A stretch of DNA of 10,608 nt, taken from NCBI GenBank assembly GCA_013329575.1, contig DUJX01000044.1:1-10608 (forward strand), in the 5' to 3' direction. Position 1 is the first letter of the stretch; every line of letters begins with the position of its first letter. Shown in pieces: positions 1-5,554 of the stretch. The position numbers and the translations under genes were made by a program. The stretch comes from Halobacteria archaeon. GTDB lineage: Archaea; Halobacteriota; Methanoliparia; Methanoliparales; Methanoliparaceae. The notes under the pieces are model-generated. The model searched no databases and was not told the DNA's origin. It saw nothing but the letters and a program-made list of their open reading frames with translations.

Positions 1-1345
1 TTCCTGCTGTTGCCATTCCCGGGTTTCCGTTCGTATTAATGTATACCCGGCCGTCCGTGTATCCTACCAACGAGTGTGCGCCTTTAAGCACTATGATCGA
101 GTTTAACTCTTCGGTAGTCTTTTTCAATACGTTTATCTTATCTTTACTTATCTCTTCCTTATTTATATCTGTCAATCTGGTCATCTCGCCTAGATGCGGT
201 GTTATAATCGTTGTCTCTTTTCTATCTTTCAAAATACCTATCTCTTCGGATACCGCTGTAATCCCATCTCCATCTATCAATACGGGTTTTTCTATCTCTC
301 TCACCAGTTCTATAACGAGTCTTTTTGTTTCTTTATTCAAGGATAATCCTGGACCGATGACGGCCATATCTACATTTTTCGAAAAATTTATCAATTCTTC
401 GGCGCATTTTAACGATAAACATCCATCCTTTGTTTCTTTTTGTGGAAGCACGACGATCTCGCTACCTTTATTTGCGATCAGACTGGATATGCTTTTTGGA
501 GTTGCAAGGTAGGATAAACCACCGCCTGATTTAAGAAAAGATAACGATGAGAAATATGGAGCGCCGAGATACTTTGAAGACCCTGCAACGAATAAGACCT
601 TGCCAAAAGATCCTTTATGGCTATCGTTCTCTCTCGATGGTAACGGTATTGGGCTGTTAATCGCTATATAAAGCTCGTCCGAGTCGTATAACGATGAAGG
701 AAACGATATATGAGATAAAAAAAGTTTGCCTGAATAATTGAATCCGGGGTATAAAAGGTTGCCAATCTTTGGCGTTCCGAGAGTAATCGTATAATCTGCA
801 CGGACGGCATCGCCCATGACGATACCGGTATCCCCGTTTATTCCAGACGGAATATCCACACTCAAAACACTCTTTCCAATGCTGTTAATCAGCCGGATGA
901 TCTCTTTATGTACCCCTGTTACTTCTCTGGTTATGCCTGTGCCAAAGATGGAATCTATTATTAGATCAGCATGAATGATCTCTTTTCTTATCTTTTCAAT
1001 AAGATTTATCGCTTCTACTATCTCTTCTACATCCGCACCCATATTTAAAAGAATATCATAATTTTTTTTGGCAGCGCCTTTCAGTCTTTCTTTATCACCT
1101 ATAATAAAAATTTTTATATGGCCTCCCTCGGCAAATATCTTTCGTCCTATAACGAGACCATCGCCACCGTTGTTACCCGTTCCAGCGAATATAAGAAATT
1201 TTTTATCGTTCAAGCCGATTTTTTTTCTTATAAACGAAAAAACAGAATATCCTGCATTCTCCATTAAAATATCTTCGGATAGTCCAAACCTCTCGCTTGC
1301 GGTGCGATCTAAATTTCTCATTTGAGCAACGGTGCTTACTTTCAT
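1..1345 (-). CDS. nnr: Bifunctional NAD(P)H-hydrate epimerase / ADP-dependent (S)-NAD(P)H-hydrate dehydratase, 3'-truncated by window edge
   Basis: This enzyme repairs damaged NADHX/NADPHX in the cytoplasm. The N-terminal YjeF_N domain epimerises the hydrate and the C-terminal ribokinase-like domain dehydrates it with ADP. I translated it by hand from the ATG at 1345-1343; 448 codons are open to the edge with no stop. The N-domain shows GTGNNGGDG (residues 55-63), DSIFGTG and VDIPSGINGDTG. The C-domain shows HKGSFGKVLFVAGS, IGPGL, LIDGDG, TPHLGEM and IVLKGAHS. The sequence breaks at NPGMATAG, just before the GD where the family has its catalytic Asp, so only the last part of the C-domain is missing. 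GGAGAG at 1357-1352 lies 6 nt upstream of the ATG. It follows the HdrD-like gene by 66 nt on the same strand. No frameshift was seen. Confidence 0.95.
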   Translation of the reverse strand, partial: MKVSTVAQMRNLDRTASERFGLSEDILMENAGYSVFSFIRKKIGLNDKKFLIFAGTGNNGGDGLVIGRKIFAEGGHIKIFIIGDKERLKGAAKKNYDILLNMGADVEEIVEAINLIEKIRKEIIHADLIIDSIFGTGITREVTGVHKEIIRLINSIGKSVLSVDIPSGINGDTGIVMGDAVRADYTITLGTPKIGNLLYPGFNYSGKLFLSHISFPSSLYDSDELYIAINSPIPLPSRENDSHKGSFGKVLFVAGSSKYLGAPYFSSLSFLKSGGGLSYLATPKSISSLIANKGSEIVVLPQKETKDGCLSLKCAEELINFSKNVDMAVIGPGLSLNKETKRLVIELVREIEKPVLIDGDGITAVSEEIGILKDRKETTIITPHLGEMTRLTDINKEEISKDKINVLKKTTEELNSIIVLKGAHSLVGYTDGRVYINTNGNPGMATAG

Positions 1346-1411
1346 ATTTTACTCTCCATTTTATCCTTAATTATGCCTATTTATACAATCTTACTCTTCT
1401 TTCATATATTC

Positions 1412-2533
1412 TTAAGATCGGATTAATTCTGATATAAATTCTGTGAAGTCTGCCACTCTTATATCATACTTTTTCCTCTTTTTGACATCGTTAAACTGGA
1501 AGTTACAGAACGGGCATGTCGTAATCAGGATATCTACGCCCAAATTTGTAGCATCTTCCAACGTTTTAGATCCGATCTCTATGGAGATGGCTGGAAATTT
1601 TGGTCTTACTCCTGAAGCGGCGCCGCAGCAGACGTTATTTTTAAGATTGACCAATTCTACTTTTGGTATTTTTTTTATTGTATCGATGACAGAATTATAT
1701 TGATCATCGCTTATATTACAGGATTTATGGATAGAAACGGTTAAAAAAGAACTGTTTTTAATTTTTATCCTATCTTCATCGACTAAATAATGTATAACAT
1801 CTATTATGCTCTTTACATTGATATTGTAACGATCGACGAGATGATTATACAATCTGGCATAGATCTTATAGCAGGCAGGGCATGCTACTATAACATCTTT
1901 CGATCCTATAGAATTAATAACGTTTATATTTTTTTTAACGCTCTCTATGACAACCTCGTCCATGCCGTTATCCAAAGCAAACACTCCACAACAAACCTCT
2001 TTATCTCCTAATACCGTAAAATCTACATTTGCCTCATCAAATATTTTAGCGGTAGATTTAGCAATATTGCTGTTCATCACGGAGGCAAAACATCCGGTTA
2101 AATAGACATATTTGGCATTTAAATTTAAACTAATGTTATCATTCTCTATCCAGTTATTTCGCTCGGTTCTCTCTCTATTCAGTGATATACCTTTATCTTG
2201 TATGTTTTCTATTATCTTTCTATGAGTATCAGGCATTAAACCCATGTCTGCGATTTTTTTTCTCGATAACCGAACGATCTCTGCAATTTGTATCTTTTGA
2301 GAGCATCTCTGCTCACAGGCACCACATCTCATACACGCGTATATGTCTTCTATCTCCTCATTAGACGGTATCTCTGCATTTAACAATTTTAATGCAATCT
2401 TTATCTTATGATTTGGAGAATACAGTTCTGTAACTCCGTAAACCGGGCATACTTCTTCGCATGCATAACAATCGGTGCATGAGGTCAATACTTCGTAATA
2501 ATCCATAAAACCATAATATTTGATGAGGGCCAT
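1412..2533 (-). CDS. HdrD/GlpC-like (Fe-S)-binding oxidoreductase with two 4Fe-4S motifs and two CCG domains
   Basis: 373 residues, soluble, no membrane segment. Two ferredoxin-type motifs come first: C19-C22-C25-C29P and C67-C70-C73-C77, the second followed by Ser rather than the usual Pro. Two complete CCG domains follow. The first is CX32CCX35CXXC (C148, C181/182, C218, C221); the second is CX29CCX36CXXC (C272, C302/303, C340, C343). In heterodisulfide reductase HdrB/HdrD such motifs bind non-cubane 4Fe-4S clusters at the disulfide-reducing site, so disulfide or electron-transfer chemistry is likely here. The substrate is unknown: HdrD, GlpC, DsrK-like and lactate-oxidase subunits share this layout, and no HdrE, HdrA or flavin partner is present. 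The start is ambiguous between the ATG at 2533 and Met10 at 2506, as neither has a strong ribosome site. It begins 13 nt after nikR, suggesting co-transcription. Confidence 0.88.
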   Translation of the reverse strand: MALIKYYGFMDYYEVLTSCTDCYACEEVCPVYGVTELYSPNHKIKIALKLLNAEIPSNEEIEDIYACMRCGACEQRCSQKIQIAEIVRLSRKKIADMGLMPDTHRKIIENIQDKGISLNRERTERNNWIENDNISLNLNAKYVYLTGCFASVMNSNIAKSTAKIFDEANVDFTVLGDKEVCCGVFALDNGMDEVVIESVKKNINVINSIGSKDVIVACPACYKIYARLYNHLVDRYNINVKSIIDVIHYLVDEDRIKIKNSSFLTVSIHKSCNISDDQYNSVIDTIKKIPKVELVNLKNNVCCGAASGVRPKFPAISIEIGSKTLEDATNLGVDILITTCPFCNFQFNDVKKRKKYDIRVADFTEFISELIRS

Positions 2534-2546
2534 TTCTATTACATTA

Positions 2547-2993
2547 TCATCTCATATTTGTCTGATTTTTTAAACAGGTATCATTGTTTGTGGTTGCAAT
2601 AGTGATTAATCTGACCTGTTCTACTCCTTTCTGAGCCATTATATCTTCGGCCATCTTTTTTATTCTTTTTCCATCTCCTTTTGCAATAGTTACCTCTATA
2701 CAAAGATTTTTGTCTATATGTATATGTATCGACGAGTTGATAATGTCTATATATTTATGTTGGATTGCTGTCAGCTCTTCTGAGAGGCCGTGCTTGTGAT
2801 GGTCATATAATGAGGATATGATACCTATTCGCTCGCCCTCTATATTGCTCATCCATTCATAATGTAGTATATAACTTCTTATTGCATCACGTATTCCTTC
2901 CGATCTGGATGAATATCCTCTCTGTTCTATTATCTTATCAAATTTGTTCAGCAGATCTGATGGGATAGATACTCCAATTCTTGTCAAGTCCAT
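2547..2993 (-). CDS. nikR: Nickel-responsive transcriptional regulator NikR
   Basis: A DNA-binding nickel sensor. The N-terminal ribbon-helix-helix is RIGVSIPSDLLNKFDKIIEQ (residues 5-24), followed by a C-terminal ACT-like metal domain. Counting from the ATG at 2993, the nickel ligands are H79, H90, H92 and C98. Their spacing (11, 2, 6) is exactly that of E. coli H76/H87/H89/C95, so it should bind Ni(II). A TTG at 3017 gives an 8-residue longer frame, but the family normally starts right before the RHH strand, so I prefer the ATG (148 residues). About 15 residues follow the ACT core as a tail. It heads the minus-strand run nikR - HdrD-like - nnr. Autoregulation is likely from family knowledge. 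No nickel transporter is in this window, so its targets are unseen apart from this possible operon. Confidence 0.95.
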   Translation of the reverse strand: MDLTRIGVSIPSDLLNKFDKIIEQRGYSSRSEGIRDAIRSYILHYEWMSNIEGERIGIISSLYDHHKHGLSEELTAIQHKYIDIINSSIHIHIDKNLCIEVTIAKGDGKRIKKMAEDIMAQKGVEQVRLITIATTNNDTCLKNQTNMR

Positions 2994-3014
2994 ATCATCT
3001 TTAAAGAGAATCTG

Positions 3015-3072
3015 CAAATATTAAAAGGTTATTAATTATTGGCGTTACTCATAATTATAATTATATTTATAT
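3015..3072 (-). promoter_or_regulatory. nikR: Candidate nikR promoter region
   Basis: Read on the minus strand, two TATA-like stretches lie upstream of nikR. TTTTAATATT (about 3027-3018) is centred near 3022, about 27 nt before the ATG at 2993, which would give an almost leaderless transcript. A stronger ATATAAATATAATTA run is at about 3072-3058. Plus-strand TCATA (3049-3053) and TATGA (3070-3074) form a 5-bp inverted repeat with 16 nt between. The spacing recalls the E. coli NikR site but the half-sites are in the opposite order. The exact promoter is uncertain. Confidence 0.35.
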
Positions 3073-3097
3073 GATTAGATCGTAAAAATTTATCGAT

Positions 3098-3117
3098 ATA
3101 AGACGCCGGCATCTTAT
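3098..3117. promoter_or_regulatory. 20-bp imperfect palindrome in the divergent nikR / TIGR04076 intergenic region
   Basis: ATAAGACGCCGGCATCTTAT is a two-fold symmetric sequence with one mismatched pair (C3104/A3111). Its GC-rich centre, GCCGGC, stands out in a very AT-rich region. It is directly followed by a T-run (3117-3124). It sits between two divergent genes, one encoding a DNA-binding regulator, so an operator is the simplest reading. Read as RNA, the outer 6-bp stem plus T-run could be a weak terminator on the plus strand, but no plus-strand gene ends here. Confidence 0.45.
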
Positions 3118-3230
3118 TTTTTTTAACAATTTTTAAATATCATAATCCATCCATATTGTTATGATAATACGGCTAAATCTGATAATCTTATACCAAAAGT
3201 TAAGTATCATTAAAAAAAACGTGATAAGAT

Positions 3231-3518
3231 ATGAGCAGTTTTTATGAGGTTAAACTGGAGGTAGAATCGGTCAAAGGTTATTGTGCTGCTGGACACAAAA
3301 AAGGCGATACTATCATAATACGCGGTTCTGCTATAGATAGATCAAAAACAAATTGTGATCTTTGTTTATATGCTCTGTCAGCATTTATGCCGTATATAAC
3401 GCCTTATTCAAGAGAGACCGATGAGAACGATTGGATTAATATGATCAACAAATTGCAATGCCCCGATATTGAGAATACGGTCATCTTTAATCTAAGTAGA
3501 AAAAAGATAGAAGAATGA
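3231..3518 (+). CDS. TIGR04076-family small cysteine-containing protein
   Basis: 95 residues, cytoplasmic, function unknown. The pattern matches what I know of the TIGR04076 family: an N-terminal beta segment with KGYCAAGHKKGD (residues 15-26), a middle NCDLCLYALSAFMPYI, and a closing CPDIENTVIFNL. Cys residues at 18, 42, 45 and 77 could bind metal or be redox active, but no function is established in the family. Upstream, GTGATAAG (3221-3228) partly matches the ribosome-binding consensus just before the ATG. It is the first gene of a plus-strand run, 39 nt ahead of purE. Confidence 0.8.
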   Translation: MSSFYEVKLEVESVKGYCAAGHKKGDTIIIRGSAIDRSKTNCDLCLYALSAFMPYITPYSRETDENDWINMINKLQCPDIENTVIFNLSRKKIEE

Positions 3519-3539
3519 GGCGTAAAAATAAAGATTAGA

Positions 3540-3545
3540 AAGGAG
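3540..3545 (+). promoter_or_regulatory. purE: Strong ribosome binding site of purE
   Basis: AAGGAG at 3540-3545, followed by GTGATC (3548-3553), matches nearly the whole anti-Shine-Dalgarno target. The spacer from AAGGAG to the ATG at 3558 is 12 nt. It fixes the purE start and shows that leadered translation is used in this genome. Confidence 0.7.
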
Positions 3546-3557
3546 TAGTGATCTATT

Positions 3558-3950
3558 ATGGATATTGCTATTATCTCAGGTTCCGAATCTGATAAAAAGA
3601 TTGTAGAGAAAGTAACAAGTGTTTTGGATAGAGAACACATCAGTTACGATTTTAAAGTAATCTCTGCACATAGAGAACCAGAATTATTGGATAAATATAT
3701 TAAAAAATCCGATGCAAAGATTTTTATAGCGATAGCAGGGCTTTCGGCGGCTCTGCCGGGTGTGATATCATCCAAGACGGATAAACCTGTTATTGGGGTT
3801 CCGGTTGAAGGAAAGCTTTTAGGATTGGATGCACTGTTCTCTATGGTTCAGATGCCTCGAGGAGTGCCTGTAGCCGTCGTGGGAATAGATAACGGAGAGA
3901 ATGCCGCATATCTTGCCATACGCATACTTAAACTTGTCAAGAATGGTTAA
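3558..3950 (+). CDS. purE: PurE, N5-carboxyaminoimidazole ribonucleotide mutase / AIR carboxylase catalytic subunit, short archaeal type
   Basis: Makes CAIR in de novo purine synthesis. Visible family motifs are SGSESD (7-12), SAHREP (36-41, with H38 the expected general acid), GVPV (80-83), and [13 protein letters not shown] (90-102), which contains the phosphate/ribose loop. At 130 residues it is shorter than bacterial PurE (about 160-170), lacking the C-terminal helix. The gene ends cleanly with TAA and I see no frameshift. The usual AAHLPG motif reads SAALPG (63-68), so the conserved His is Ala. I recall similar AGLSAALPG forms in methanogen-type PurE, so this is probably lineage-typical. 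No purK is nearby; many archaea work with PurE alone, using AIR and CO2/bicarbonate. It is separated from mscS by 11 nt. Confidence 0.93.
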   Translation: MDIAIISGSESDKKIVEKVTSVLDREHISYDFKVISAHREPELLDKYIKKSDAKIFIAIAGLSAALPGVISSKTDKPVIGVPVEGKLLGLDALFSMVQMPRGVPVAVVGIDNGENAAYLAIRILKLVKNG

Positions 3951-3961
3951 TTTTTAGTATT

Positions 3962-4801
3962 ATGAATGATACCGAATTTGTTTATCTGGTTGTTAAAATA
4001 TTAATAACGCTTCTTATAACCTCTATTATAGCCTCTTTAGTCAATAGAATCCTTCGTACTAGTTTTAGAAATATGAGTAGGAGGATAAAGGTTGACGAGA
4101 CGAGATACACTCTTCTTAGAAGGTTAACGATCGTTTTAATCTATTTTATCGGTTGTATCGTGATTATAAACATGGTGCCACAATTAAATATGGCTGCAAA
4201 ATCGTTATTAGCAGCTAGTGGGATTGTTGGTATTATTATCGGTCTTGCTGCCCAGACTACCATATCTAATGTTATTTCAGGTATATCTATCGCGATATCT
4301 CAGCCGTTTAGAGTTGGAGACCGGATAGAAGTCGATGATATATATGGTACGGTCGAAGATATAACGCTTAGGCATACTGTAATACGAACATGGCAGAATA
4401 AACGGGTGGTAATACCCAATTCGATCATAGGGGATAAGACGATAAACAACTGGTCTCTAAAAGATCCAAATGTAGCCTGGTATGTTGATTTTAGTATATC
4501 ATACGATTCAGATATAGATCTTGCAAAATCAATTATTCTGGAAGAGATGAAGAAGAACGAGAACATCTTACTTGATAGAGACATAAACGTGAAATTTATA
4601 GACATCAAAGATTTTTCGGCGGTTTTAAGAGCGTCTTTCTGGGTACCGGATAGAGGTTTTACTTGGGATACTTCATGTATGTTACGAGACGGTGTTAAAA
4701 GGCGGTTTGATGAGGCGGGCATAGAGATATCGACTCCGTACAGAACACTTCTCTTTAAGGGAGACCTTGAGACAAAGAAAGATAAAACAAAGGAAGATTA
4801 A
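3962..4801 (+). CDS. Small-conductance mechanosensitive channel, MscS family
   Basis: 279 residues. It is a membrane channel that opens on membrane tension to release solutes on osmotic downshock. There are three membrane segments: about 6-27, 55-75, and the pore helix about 78-110 (LLAASGIVGIIIGLAAQTTISN), with the Gly/Ala-rich packing face of MscS TM3. It is followed by the typical beta domain, QPFRVGDRIEVDDIYGTVEDI, then RVVIPNS, and an alpha/beta cytoplasmic domain to residue ~265. The length fits minimal MscS proteins with no extra N-terminal helices. The C-tail is highly charged. It begins 11 nt after purE with no clear ribosome site, so it is probably translated from the same message. 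The link to purE is likely just shared transcription. Confidence 0.93.
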   Translation: MNDTEFVYLVVKILITLLITSIIASLVNRILRTSFRNMSRRIKVDETRYTLLRRLTIVLIYFIGCIVIINMVPQLNMAAKSLLAASGIVGIIIGLAAQTTISNVISGISIAISQPFRVGDRIEVDDIYGTVEDITLRHTVIRTWQNKRVVIPNSIIGDKTINNWSLKDPNVAWYVDFSISYDSDIDLAKSIILEEMKKNENILLDRDINVKFIDIKDFSAVLRASFWVPDRGFTWDTSCMLRDGVKRRFDEAGIEISTPYRTLLFKGDLETKKDKTKED

Positions 4802-4815
4802 TTAATTTATAACCA

Positions 4816-4846
4816 ATCCCTTCTTCCTGTTTATGTTTCTCTTTAA
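4816..4846 (+). terminator. Possible T/C-rich archaeal terminator after mscS
   Basis: A pyrimidine-rich stretch (CCCTTCTTCCTG, then TTTATGTTTCTCTTT) begins 15 nt past the mscS stop, with no stem-loop. Archaeal RNA polymerase can stop at T-rich tracts alone, and a new promoter follows at 4895. The evidence is composition only. Confidence 0.3.
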
Positions 4847-4894
4847 TATGAATTTAGCGTTTTCATTTAATTTTAATAGACATAAAATAAAAAC

Positions 4895-4903
4895 TTTTAT
4901 ATA
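4895..4903 (+). promoter_or_regulatory. Archaeal TATA box for the zinc-ribbon membrane protein gene
   Basis: TTTTATATA, with A-rich DNA before it, is a close match to the archaeal TATA box. A start about 25 nt downstream would put the transcript end near 4924, leaving a leader of only a few bases before the ATG at 4932. This is the cleanest promoter in the window and a good marker that the DNA is archaeal. Confidence 0.65.
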
Positions 4904-4931
4904 GTCTTAAAAATAAGAGAAAGAATTAATT

Positions 4932-5117
4932 ATGGTAAAGGTTACACCTCATAAGCATTGTTATGTATGTGGAAAAGCAGTAGAACCCGAAGAGGTTTTT
5001 TGTTCAGACGAGTGCAAACAGAAGTACGAGTCGTCAAGAAAGAGACAGTGGATTCCTTTCGCGATATTCTTCGTCTTAATGATCATACTTATAGTATACT
5101 CATTCATGGCAGTCTGA
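4932..5117 (+). CDS. Small zinc-ribbon, single-TM protein (DUF2116-like)
   Basis: 61 residues. An N-terminal zinc-binding knuckle C10-C13 ... C24-C28 is followed by a basic stretch (SSRKRQ, 34-39) and one membrane helix, about residues 41-59 (IPFAIFFVLMIILIVYSFM). The positive stretch before the helix predicts a cytoplasmic zinc ribbon and C-terminus outward. This layout matches the archaeal DUF2116-type proteins; no function is established. It is probably monocistronic with its own TATA box and a near-leaderless message. A second frame over the same bases is a shadow, as the cysteine pattern is coherent only in this one. Confidence 0.85.
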   Translation: MVKVTPHKHCYVCGKAVEPEEVFCSDECKQKYESSRKRQWIPFAIFFVLMIILIVYSFMAV

Positions 5118-5434
5118 TATCTGATATGATCGTTTTATCTCTCCTTGTCTATTGTTGATATCTTCTCATAATCGCTTGTTTGCAGAATTATTCGGCGTTA
5201 TACAGTTTGTTTTATTTAATAAATTGAGGGTTACTAAATTATATTTGTCTCTTTTCTATTTTTTATTAATCAGGCTATGCTAATTATAAATTTAAGATTA
5301 AAATTTACATAAATTTCAATTGTAATAAATGCAATATAAAAAAGGGTAATTAAAGCAGAAAACTCGAAGATGGTAGATCTTATCAATGTTTGCTATCTAG
5401 TTATAAATCTTTTTATTTGCATTTTTAGCAGATG

Positions 5435-5468
5435 TTTTTAATTAATGTTAAAAATATAACGTGTTATA
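5435..5468. repeat. Two adjacent inverted repeats upstream of the CoA-transferase operon
   Basis: TTTTTAA (5435-5441) and TTAAAAA (5448-5454) are perfect 7-bp arms around a 6-nt spacer. Immediately after comes TATAACGTGTTATA (5455-5468), with 6-bp arms around GT. The second is the more operator-like because it includes G and C at symmetric places. They lie about 90-120 nt before the gctA-like start. The A/T-only arms could arise by chance in this composition. Confidence 0.4.
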
Positions 5469-5505
5469 CTTTTAAATTTTTATTTAATACTTTTAATACT
5501 TTTTA
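5466..5505 (+). repeat. Three copies of ATACTTTT(T)A, two in tandem
   Basis: ATACTTTTA occurs at 5466-5474 and 5487-5495, and ATACTTTTTA at 5496-5505. The first two are 21 bp apart, about two DNA turns, and the last two form a 9-bp tandem (TTTAATACT twice, 5483-5500). They end just before the probable TATA element, where an archaeal activator or repressor would bind. Confidence 0.45.
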
Positions 5506-5507
5506 AA

Positions 5508-5529
5508 AATATATATTATAAATATAAAT
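5508..5529 (+). promoter_or_regulatory. Probable TATA region of the CoA-transferase operon
   Basis: The run ATATATATTATAAATATAAA has several overlapping TATA matches. The most likely element, centred around 5515-5522, would start transcription near 5540-5548. That gives a very short leader before the ATG at 5555, consistent with the missing ribosome site. The exact box cannot be chosen by eye. Confidence 0.5.
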
Positions 5530-5554
5530 AAATGGACTTTAAAAATAGATTAAA

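Larger units (their letters stand above)
5118..5554. other. 437-nt AT-rich intergenic region with terminator-like and regulatory sequence
   Basis: I see no convincing protein or stable RNA gene here. A T-rich tract at about 5243-5267 could end the transcript of the zinc-ribbon gene. From 5435 to 5530 the DNA is packed with repeats and palindromes ahead of the CoA-transferase operon (listed separately). A 23-codon hydrophobic open frame at 5370-5441 follows a TATA-like sequence but has no ribosome site and is not called as a gene. Confidence 0.6.

Noticed and set aside
39..512. 157-codon open frame on the plus strand
   Set aside because: It lies antisense inside nnr, whose translation shows clear family motifs; the plus frame gives a low-complexity Ser/Phe-rich product.
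1068..1325. 85-codon plus-strand frame
   Set aside because: Antisense to the conserved N-terminal domain of nnr (GTGNNGGDG region).
3049..3074. TCATA-N16-TATGA as a classical NikR operator
   Set aside because: The spacing matches the E. coli type but the half-sites are in reversed order and only 5 bp long in an AT-rich stretch, so it is not called as a NikR site.
4300..4722. 140-codon minus-strand frame
   Set aside because: Antisense to the MscS cytoplasmic domain; no recognisable motifs and Ser-rich as expected of a shadow.
4958..5158. 66-codon plus frame overlapping the zinc-ribbon gene
   Set aside because: The other frame has a zinc knuckle, TM helix, TATA box and correct spacing; this one has none.
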